From a virus, in IMG/VR virus record IMGVR_UViG_3300031223_000015, positions 1 through 43,037 of that record: a stretch of 43,037 bases of DNA; one strand, given 5' to 3'. Positions 30,988-38,992 of this stretch are shown in pieces. The notes under the pieces were generated by a model. That model ran no database searches. It saw only the letters and a list, made by a program, of their open reading frames with translations, and had not been told where the DNA came from. Position 1 is the first letter of the stretch, and each line of letters starts with the position of its first letter. The translations under genes were made by a program, and so were the position numbers.

Positions 30988-33900
30988 GATTAAGCGCAGG
31001 CCAGCCATACCGAACATACCGGCTAAGTTGCCTCCTGAATTTCGTCCATTCTTTAATGCGGTTCGTGAGAACTTACAAGTTCTGGGCGGCGAGGGTCGTG
31101 GTAACCCGTTAGATGAAGCGGTGACTAAACGTGACTTAGAGAATGGCACTTTTAGCACGCTTATTAACCGTCAGGTAAAGACAGGCGGCTCGGGAACACA
31201 GCCCTCAGAATTACCTATCCCACCAACAAGTTTTAGTATTAGTGCGGATACCAAGTCGATACGCATAGCTTGGGACAGACCGATTTACGTGGGTCATAAG
31301 CACACGAACGTTTACATCGTTTCGCACCCAAGGGGCACAACTGATAATGCTCGCGTTGTTCCTTTCGCTGAGGCTGAACTTTATATCAGTGCTTCTGGTC
31401 AGTCGGCAGTTATCTTAGCCCAAGAGTACCAGTGGGTTACTGTATTTATTGCACATGAAAACGGTGATGGTGTAGTCGGGGATGAAGCAGGGCCATTGCA
31501 GGCACAAGCTTTGCAGGGCGATATTGTTGACGCTACGGTGCCGACAGGTGTTGAGCTGGAAGTGGTTGAGGCTGGTGTGGTTATCACCTGGGATCTTCCG
31601 ATTTACGCGGGACATGCACGTTCTAAAATTTACGTGGATTTTGTGGGTATTGATAGTGATGGCGATCCACTACGCCTCGGTAATTACGGGGCGCGCATAT
31701 TATTCTGGGAGGGCAAAACCAATGGTACTAGGCTCGCACTACCCGAGGGTACGGGGGCTTATTTTTGGGTTGTGCATGAGAATGAGTATGATGTTGAATC
31801 ACCGCCGCACGATATATTGGGCATTTATGGTTACGTCGAACGCTACGCCGAAACACCGACTAAGCCTGTCGGGGTGGTTCTTACTTCTGTCGCTGGCGGT
31901 ATTGTTGTTCGTTGGTCTCCTACGTCTTATGTTGGGCATCGTTTTGCGAACATTTATGTCCAAACGGATTTACCTAATCCCGATGGTTCTGCTGGCGCTC
32001 CACCTAATCTAAACCAAGCTACCATGTTAGCTCAGACGGTTACGGGTAATTTAACAACGGTTTATTTGCAGCCCGAAATGGGTGCTTACATCTGGGTATC
32101 CAATGAGAATATATTGGGTGAGGAAAGTGCGGTACATGCCGTAGCTGGTTCTTATGGTGTGTCGTTACTAGGCGTCGGTACATTGCTTGACCAGATACGT
32201 GAGGGCATCGATAAGACGCTCTTCGATACAGATCTGTTTGATTTAATTACGGAGGCTGAGGGCTTTGGGTTTTCCAATCAGAATTCACGTATTACAGACT
32301 CGCTTGAGCGTGCAAATGCGGCAGATGCTAAAGGCCAAGCGGCCATTGATGATATTGACAACAGGGTAAACGGGGCGCTTGGAGCGCTGGACTTTAACAT
32401 CAATGGTATCGCAACAGACTTATCAATTAACTATTATACATCGGTGGATGCAGACTCAGCGATGCAACAGGAAACACAAACGCAAATAACGGCGCTCAAT
32501 ATTGGAGACTACACAAAGCTAGCATTCATAGAGCAGGAGTATCGCACTGAGGTAGACAGTGACAGTGCGATGGCTACTGCGGTCCAAGTGCTTCGTGCCG
32601 AAGTGACAACCGCTGAATACGAATCACAGGCGAACATATCTAGTAATTACTCTACAACAGTTGAGGCCAACGAGGCAACGGCAGGGCTAATAGAAACGTT
32701 TAACAGCGAGGTTCTACAGGCAAACTATAAGTCTAGTGCCGATATTACGGTAGACCATTACACTAAGGCTGGGGCCAACGCGGCAACGGCGGGGTTGATA
32801 AACACCTTTAACAGCGAGGTTCTACAAGCAGGCTATAAAACCAGTGCCGATATAGAATCGGAGTATTACACGAGCGCACAGGCTAACGCTGCAATATCAG
32901 GGTCTCTGGAAACGTTCTCCGCTAAGATATTTGATGCTGATGGTTCTACGGTTAAAGAAGCGTTTATCAGTGAGGTGAGAATATCATCGACTGACTTAAA
33001 CGTCGCCGTTGCGGCAGGCATCGATTCCTATGAGTTGGGCTACGGCGATGATACGTATTCGCTGGACAACATAACGCAAATAGCAGTAGATAACGAGGGT
33101 ATATACGCCGCACAATGGGGCGTTCAGCTATCAGTAGGTGACCTCACAAGAGGGGTTGGTTTTCTCGCGACGAACGCCGATGAAGGTATCGACGACTCGC
33201 TGTTCTATATTAATGCTCAAAACTTTGTCGTGGGTGATCCCGATAGCACAGACACGTTTTACCCGTTCACTGTAACTGATGGCGTGACCTATATTTCAGA
33301 TGCGGTTATCAGGGACGCTCGCATCGAAGAATTGGTCGTCGATACCGTGACTACCAGTAGAGATTTGGTGATAACGGACTCTGCTATTATCGGCGGCGTT
33401 TTATCGGCGGCCTCGATTAACGTGGACAGCGATGGTACGTGGAACGAATCCTATAATTTCAGTGTAAACGCGGCGGGTAATTTGCGCGCACGGGACGGTA
33501 ACTTCGCAGGGCAAATTTCAAGTTCTGACATTGTGGGTGGCACCTTTAGGACTTCTTCTTCGTTCGCCCCCGATAGTACGTCTCGCGTTGTTATTTCTGC
33601 ATTAGGTACTTATAAAATGTGGTGTGGTACGGGCGCACAGACAGATGATAATGCTTTATTTTATCTAAAGTCCAACGGCGACGGTGCGTTTAATGGTTCA
33701 CTTAATGTTAGGAACTTAGAAGGTGATGTTTACGATGCGTCTCTAATCTCTATTCCCAGCAAGACTTTTATCGGAAATGACGCGTCGCTGGTTGTGTACG
33801 AGGCAATTTTAGATGGTAATAGTGACTTTGACAGGGCGTTTTACACTAACGTTACTATTGGTCACTCTAACGGTGGCGGTAATAATAGTAATATAACCGT

Positions 33901-34144
33901 ATCTTTATGGATCGACGGTGTTCAGCGAGCTTCAATGCTCAGTAATCCCGAAACTTTATATGAGAACGAGGAAGCTTTATCAATAGGGTGCAACATACCC
34001 CAAGGTTCAGCCGACGTTACTGTAGAGTTGAAAGCAACAACAGATAGCAACAGTTACGGCTACGTTAATAGGCAGTTCATTCATGCCTCTGTGTTTAAAG
34101 TGGGCAATCAGTTTATGTCTGTTTCAGTTGACCCTAATGGTTAA
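30980..34144 (+). CDS. Tail fibre / host-specificity protein with three FN3-like repeats (1054 aa)
   Basis: Residues about 85-390 form three repeats of roughly 100 residues, each with a W-x-x-P-x-Y-x-GH-x4-IY pattern (WDRPIYVGH, WDLPIYAGH, WSPTSYVGH), which look like fibronectin-type domains of lambda gpJ-like proteins. Residues 470-670 hold shorter tandem repeats of about 35 residues (DNA copies near 32674-32745 and 32779-32850), like the DUF1983 region of such proteins. The C-terminal part (GIYAAQWGVQLSVGD; ITDSAIIGGVLSAASI) resembles a tip domain that builds trimers. It probably forms the central fibre that contacts the host. Confidence 0.75.
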   Translation: MSKIKRRPAIPNIPAKLPPEFRPFFNAVRENLQVLGGEGRGNPLDEAVTKRDLENGTFSTLINRQVKTGGSGTQPSELPIPPTSFSISADTKSIRIAWDRPIYVGHKHTNVYIVSHPRGTTDNARVVPFAEAELYISASGQSAVILAQEYQWVTVFIAHENGDGVVGDEAGPLQAQALQGDIVDATVPTGVELEVVEAGVVITWDLPIYAGHARSKIYVDFVGIDSDGDPLRLGNYGARILFWEGKTNGTRLALPEGTGAYFWVVHENEYDVESPPHDILGIYGYVERYAETPTKPVGVVLTSVAGGIVVRWSPTSYVGHRFANIYVQTDLPNPDGSAGAPPNLNQATMLAQTVTGNLTTVYLQPEMGAYIWVSNENILGEESAVHAVAGSYGVSLLGVGTLLDQIREGIDKTLFDTDLFDLITEAEGFGFSNQNSRITDSLERANAADAKGQAAIDDIDNRVNGALGALDFNINGIATDLSINYYTSVDADSAMQQETQTQITALNIGDYTKLAFIEQEYRTEVDSDSAMATAVQVLRAEVTTAEYESQANISSNYSTTVEANEATAGLIETFNSEVLQANYKSSADITVDHYTKAGANAATAGLINTFNSEVLQAGYKTSADIESEYYTSAQANAAISGSLETFSAKIFDADGSTVKEAFISEVRISSTDLNVAVAAGIDSYELGYGDDTYSLDNITQIAVDNEGIYAAQWGVQLSVGDLTRGVGFLATNADEGIDDSLFYINAQNFVVGDPDSTDTFYPFTVTDGVTYISDAVIRDARIEELVVDTVTTSRDLVITDSAIIGGVLSAASINVDSDGTWNESYNFSVNAAGNLRARDGNFAGQISSSDIVGGTFRTSSSFAPDSTSRVVISALGTYKMWCGTGAQTDDNALFYLKSNGDGAFNGSLNVRNLEGDVYDASLISIPSKTFIGNDASLVVYEAILDGNSDFDRAFYTNVTIGHSNGGGNNSNITVSLWIDGVQRASMLSNPETLYENEEALSIGCNIPQGSADVTVELKATTDSNSYGYVNRQFIHASVFKVGNQFMSVSVDPNG

Positions 34145-34169
34145 CTTAACACCGTAAATTTATTTCTGC

Positions 34170-34197
34170 TTTAATATATTAGTAATGCTGTTAGAAT
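34170..34197 (+). promoter_or_regulatory. Late-type promoter before the cytochrome gene
   Basis: AGTAATGCT (34181-34189), one mismatch from the palindrome, is followed by TG-T and TAGAAT (34192-34197). The -35 match is weak (TTTAAT near 34170). The predicted start near 34204 gives a leader of about 19 bases, with AAGGGA as ribosome-binding site. Confidence 0.65.
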
Positions 34198-34222
34198 AGT
34201 ATTAGTCAACAAGGGAAACCAG

Positions 34223-37102
34223 ATGAAAAAGAAACTCGTTCTACTCACATTCATGGCGTTCGCTAGTTTATACGTTCATGCAAATCCACTAGGTTATGAC
34301 GTTGTTTATGTGCGTTATCCCAATCACACTATCGAAGATAGATTTGTAGGTCTACCTCAAGGTGAGAGTGCTTACAGTATAACAGCCGGTGCTGACTTAA
34401 TGTTACTAAAAGCGGATAGCTCGGAGGTAGTATTAGTTGATTGTACAGACTGCTCAGTGATGGACCCGATAATTTCTTTTGACGGAAATACAGTTTATTA
34501 CTCTTTAATAGTTGATATTTGGACTGGAACGCAAGGTAACAATACGCCAAAACCTAGAGCAACAGCAGGTTGGATATATAAAATTCATTTAGACGATCCT
34601 AACTATACACCAATCAGACTAACTTTTGATGACGGGTTTGACAGTATGTTGTATGCGGGTAACAACAACCCCGAAGATGGGCAAGGAGAAAAACGGTTTA
34701 TTAGAGATATGACTCCTATTCCTTTGGCAGATGGTAGATTGCTTTTAACGTCTAACCGTTCAGCAACAACGGCTTTAGATCCGTTTACCGAAGCTATTGT
34801 GAGCAGTAGTGTTCAGCATCTTTATACTATGGACGACCACGAAGGGGAATTAAATACTAGTGAGTTATCTAACTTACGTCAATTAGAAACTGGCTCATTG
34901 CACATGATACAGCATCCAATACAACTTAAAGATGGACGTATTCTATTTACCACTTGGCAAGACGTTGGACACAAGTTTCACTACGCTATGAGTCCCTTAT
35001 TTACCATCAACCCTGATGGTACTAACATGCAACAGTTCACAGAACCGCATGACAAAAACAAGTACTTAGACCACTTTATTACTCAACTTGTCGATGAAAG
35101 TGTTGTTGCGGGATACTACTACCCTTCATTTGACTACGGTTACGGTATTTTGCACCGTATGCCAGTAGAGGCAGCGTATGGTAGAAATTGGCTAAAAGGC
35201 AGCGTAGTCGGAAGTAATCGTAAGTTTGACAGAAAAGGTACGGTTAACATGACTCCTCACAGCACACCCGGAGACATTCCCGCACCTAATAGAAGTGGTA
35301 AATATTCCATGCCCTCAGTTGGAGCAAAAGGTTCAATGCTTGTTGCTTACTCTAAAGGCTATGTTAATCACTTTTCCGCAGTATGCAGAAACAATAGTGC
35401 CAGTCCCTCTCAAGATATGAACACACACCCAATAGACGATAACGGGTTTAAGTGTGAAGAATTACGTTCTGGTATTTACATGATACCTAATGCAACAACT
35501 AACATTATTTACGATCCAGACACAGAGTTGGTTATGGTTAAAGACAGTCCTGACTATAACGAGATTTGGCCCAGAGCTGTTCTATCTTACCAAGAGCTTA
35601 TGGGTGTAGAGAAACCAACTATCATTCCAACAGACCGTTCTCACACTAATAACGCGACTGCTTATACTGGTACTTCATCAATGTATAACCGAGAGTCTAT
35701 GCCAATTGCTCGATTCGGTGAGTTAGACCCTTTTAACAGTGGATCTATTAAACGTGAGTTGCACGACGGTAACTGGAAAATACAGGGGACAGACGCAGGG
35801 GTTTACACTAATGCGGATATTAAATACGTTAGAATTTTAGGGACACCAGCACTACCTTATAACAATCCTATTGAAAAGTTTAACGGAGATACAGGGTCAG
35901 CAGATCGAGCCGCACATGCTGAAGTAACAGAATACGCTCTTGCAAGTAACTTAGACAGTATTGTTGCTAAGTACGGTTCGTTTCACGGAGAAAGGTGGGA
36001 AATACTAGGTGAATTTCCATTAAGTCACACGGACACAATAGACGACCAAGGCAATCCAGATACTTCTTGGATTGCTAAAATAGGTGCTGATACACCTCAT
36101 ATGATACAAACCTTAGATATTAATGGCATGACACTTAATAGTGAAATGACATGGAGAGGACTAAAAGCAGGAGAAGCAAGAACAGACTGTGGAGGTTGCC
36201 ATATACACTCAGGACCAGAGTTAGATATTGCTACTACTCAAGCAGGAAAAGGAGTTGCAATAACCGGAGTTGCAGGTTTACTTGACTCTGACTTTAGAAT
36301 TGCAAACGGTATATGGAACTTAACCACTGGCAGTATTCCTGTACTTACTGAAAACGGTACTGAATTTATAGCACAAGGTACATTAGGCGCAGAGTGGAAA
36401 AGAGACGTTTACCCTGTAATGCAGAGTAGCTGTATTTCTTGCCACGGAGATGGAGGACAGACTCCTGACTTTACTGGTACACCTAAAGAAGTTTATCTAA
36501 GAATAACTAAAGAAAGCGGGTATATGAGCCCACAAAGAAGTAAGTACATTCGCTCACCACAAGCTAGACAAAGCTTATTAGCATGGATTGTTTATGAGGA
36601 AAGACTAGACGGACGACTTAACTCTACTAGAGACGATGATGTTGATTACCCTGATAGCCATCCTGCATTAAACCTTCCTGATGCAGATAAACGCAAGATT
36701 GCACGATGGATAGATATGGGTGGACCTGTTGATTTCCCAGTAACTAATGGGTTTGGTTACACAGAGGACAGCCAATTACCCATTGTTACGCAAGTGTTTA
36801 TTAAAAATAAACCAGAACAGTATGCGAATCATTTTAGCGTTGGTATGTACGATCAAATGTCAGGACTTGATTGGACTACGTTAGCGGTTAGTTATTACAC
36901 CGTGGCTAACACCGCAACTGTTGTACCTATAACAATAGACCAAGCATCTAAAGTCGATGATAACGATGTTCTTCATGTTGATGTTGATTCATTAATTTTT
37001 GCTAATGGCACTGAGTACGTTTTAAAAGTCACGATTGAAGATTTAGTGGGAAATAAAAACGTCTATACCGAGAGATTAACCAAAGGTGCGGTGATTCTTT
37101 AA
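34223..37102 (+). CDS. Exported dihaem cytochrome c, HzsA-related (959 aa)
   Basis: The protein begins with a Sec signal peptide (MKKKLVLLTFMAFASLYVHA, likely cut after A20), so it acts outside the cytoplasm. Residues 25-450 are rich in repeated beta segments of the kind PLADGRLLLTSNRS and QLKDGRILFTTWQD, as in a beta-propeller. Two c-type haem motifs follow: CGGCH at 656-660 and CISCH at 737-741. The end has DADKRKIARWIDMGG, common near haems in this group. The order propeller, haem domain, haem domain is that of the hydrazine synthase alpha subunit and of HzsA-related proteins of many marine bacteria. No partner subunits are present, so the reaction is unknown. Arginine is coded by AGA in about half of the cases, unlike the phage core. 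Confidence 0.78.
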   Translation: MKKKLVLLTFMAFASLYVHANPLGYDVVYVRYPNHTIEDRFVGLPQGESAYSITAGADLMLLKADSSEVVLVDCTDCSVMDPIISFDGNTVYYSLIVDIWTGTQGNNTPKPRATAGWIYKIHLDDPNYTPIRLTFDDGFDSMLYAGNNNPEDGQGEKRFIRDMTPIPLADGRLLLTSNRSATTALDPFTEAIVSSSVQHLYTMDDHEGELNTSELSNLRQLETGSLHMIQHPIQLKDGRILFTTWQDVGHKFHYAMSPLFTINPDGTNMQQFTEPHDKNKYLDHFITQLVDESVVAGYYYPSFDYGYGILHRMPVEAAYGRNWLKGSVVGSNRKFDRKGTVNMTPHSTPGDIPAPNRSGKYSMPSVGAKGSMLVAYSKGYVNHFSAVCRNNSASPSQDMNTHPIDDNGFKCEELRSGIYMIPNATTNIIYDPDTELVMVKDSPDYNEIWPRAVLSYQELMGVEKPTIIPTDRSHTNNATAYTGTSSMYNRESMPIARFGELDPFNSGSIKRELHDGNWKIQGTDAGVYTNADIKYVRILGTPALPYNNPIEKFNGDTGSADRAAHAEVTEYALASNLDSIVAKYGSFHGERWEILGEFPLSHTDTIDDQGNPDTSWIAKIGADTPHMIQTLDINGMTLNSEMTWRGLKAGEARTDCGGCHIHSGPELDIATTQAGKGVAITGVAGLLDSDFRIANGIWNLTTGSIPVLTENGTEFIAQGTLGAEWKRDVYPVMQSSCISCHGDGGQTPDFTGTPKEVYLRITKESGYMSPQRSKYIRSPQARQSLLAWIVYEERLDGRLNSTRDDDVDYPDSHPALNLPDADKRKIARWIDMGGPVDFPVTNGFGYTEDSQLPIVTQVFIKNKPEQYANHFSVGMYDQMSGLDWTTLAVSYYTVANTATVVPITIDQASKVDDNDVLHVDVDSLIFANGTEYVLKVTIEDLVGNKNVYTERLTKGAVIL

Positions 37103-37132
37103 TCTCACTAAACTAATACAGGAATACATAAA

Positions 37133-38992
37133 ATGGCTGACTACTTAAAATTCAACGGTGTAGATAATTACTTGTCGTTAGGTACAAACATAGAACCTGA
37201 GAATTACACTACCTCTCTACTAGAAATAGATTTAATGGCTGAAAGCGATGACGGAAGATTATTAGCTAATGATGGTAATAATAGACCTCAACTTACTCTT
37301 AGTGACGCTCCAGTCGGAGGTAAAAAATCCTTACAATTTTATAGGTTTGACGATGACGGTTCAATATCGGATATCGCTTACGATTTAAATGAAAGGTTTA
37401 CAATTACTATAGAAACTACGGAGACCGAAATTATAGTAACTACTCCTCATACAGTAGTTACAGAAAATAGAGAAAGCTCCGCATCACACGGCTTTAATCT
37501 AATAGGCGTAGCTAGGGGAGAATCTAACTCATTTTGTGAAATGAGAATTTACCGACTGAAATTTACAGGCGATGGAACTCTGGTACATGACTATAATGCG
37601 GCAACATCTTCTAACACTGATACTGTTTTTACTGATGATGCAGGTAGTAATGATGCGGTAATGAATAACTTTATTGTTCCTGATGCTTGGGTTGGCTCTG
37701 CACCTGCTGATACAACTGCACCTGTAATCACAGTAGCAGAAGGTAACTTAACAATAACTGAAGGTGATGCAGTTCCTACGTTTACTGCAACTACAGATGA
37801 CGGAACAGCTATTGTTGAAACAGGTAGCGCAAACAATGGTGTTGTCGGTGTTTATCCTTATACTTTTAACTCAACCGACTCAGCAGGAAATGTTGCAACT
37901 GAAGTTACTAGAACAATCACAGTAGAAGCTGATTCTGCTTCTAGCGACAGAAAACTAACTTTTGATGGTATTGATAACTATTTTACTTTTACACAAGTTG
38001 TCCTTCGCGAAAATGATAATTATACCGTAAAACTTGTTGCAAGCTATCCTGATAACTTAGTTGATGAGGAACAATATTTACTATCTTACGATGACGCTGG
38101 CTGGCCTTACAAACAAAAAATATCTTTTAAAGTTGATGGCACTTTAACTATTTCTTTAGGTAGATTTAGTGGAAGTATTATTATGGAACCTTCAACAGCT
38201 TTTGTTGCTGGTGAAGACGTTACTATTTTATTTGAACACGTTGCTAACACTCTTGATTTCACTGTTACAGTAAATGGTGAAGTGTTTAATCACAGCGAAC
38301 CTGCTGGCGGTGATGGAGATTCGCAGATAATTTTTGGACTTTTTGGTATTTACTACGACAAAATTCAGTATCCGTATAAAGGTGATCTTAAAGAATTATT
38401 TCTTTCAAAAAACAGTGTAACAGTTCTTGATTTTGATATCGAAAACGGTACGGGAAACACTATTACTAACAAGGGTAGTGGAAGTGATGCAACTTTACAG
38501 AATTTTGATGGTAATCAGTGGTCAGGTGGAAGTGTAGACACTACCGCACCAGTAATCACAGTAGCAGAAGGCAATTTAACAATAACTGAAGGTGATGAAG
38601 TACCTTCATTTACTTCTAGTACAGATGATGGTTCTACAGTTGTTGAAACAGGTAATGCAGATACTAATGTTCCTGCTGTTTACCCTTATACGTTTAACGC
38701 TACGGATGATACAGGTAACGAAGCAGAAGAAGTTACTCGAACAATAACGGTCGAAGAATTTGTGTCTGCTGATAATTCAACTTTAAACATGTCAATTTCA
38801 GGCGTACCAAACGGAACATACTTAACAAGGGTTATCCGAGTATCGACTTCTGCAGTTGTATTTTCAGGTAATGTTGATTGGGTAAACGGTGCAGCTAGTC
38901 AATTAATTACTGACGTAGTTAGTAACTCCGATGTTGAGTATTACGTTATTGGTACTAGTAACGGTGGGTTAAACAGAGGAGCTACTTCATGA
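37133..38992 (+). CDS. Fibre-like protein with two LamG-like and two Ig-like domains (619 aa)
   Basis: The protein is built as two similar halves. Residues 1-185 and about 270-455 each look like a concanavalin/LamG-type jelly roll (opening LKFNGVDNYLSLG and LTFDGIDNYFTF). Each is followed by an Ig-like domain of the DUF5011 type starting DTTAPVITVAEGNLTITEGD. The Ig copies are near identical in DNA (about 37715-37790 and 38539-38610), so the unit was duplicated recently. A C-terminal beta domain closes it. Such modules bind sugars or surface proteins, fitting a phage adhesion or decoration protein. It has no signal peptide. The ATG at 37133 has AGGA upstream. Confidence 0.7.
   Translation: MADYLKFNGVDNYLSLGTNIEPENYTTSLLEIDLMAESDDGRLLANDGNNRPQLTLSDAPVGGKKSLQFYRFDDDGSISDIAYDLNERFTITIETTETEIIVTTPHTVVTENRESSASHGFNLIGVARGESNSFCEMRIYRLKFTGDGTLVHDYNAATSSNTDTVFTDDAGSNDAVMNNFIVPDAWVGSAPADTTAPVITVAEGNLTITEGDAVPTFTATTDDGTAIVETGSANNGVVGVYPYTFNSTDSAGNVATEVTRTITVEADSASSDRKLTFDGIDNYFTFTQVVLRENDNYTVKLVASYPDNLVDEEQYLLSYDDAGWPYKQKISFKVDGTLTISLGRFSGSIIMEPSTAFVAGEDVTILFEHVANTLDFTVTVNGEVFNHSEPAGGDGDSQIIFGLFGIYYDKIQYPYKGDLKELFLSKNSVTVLDFDIENGTGNTITNKGSGSDATLQNFDGNQWSGGSVDTTAPVITVAEGNLTITEGDEVPSFTSSTDDGSTVVETGNADTNVPAVYPYTFNATDDTGNEAEEVTRTITVEEFVSADNSTLNMSISGVPNGTYLTRVIRVSTSAVVFSGNVDWVNGAASQLITDVVSNSDVEYYVIGTSNGGLNRGATS

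Noticed and set aside
31231-31260. AGTATTAGTGCGGATAC in the fibre gene as a promoter
   Set aside because: The palindrome is broken and the -10 is poor, so it does not match the phasing of the other sites.
34223-37102. True hydrazine synthase
   Set aside because: Hydrazine synthase needs beta and gamma subunits and anammox metabolism; none is present, so only an HzsA-related cytochrome is claimed.
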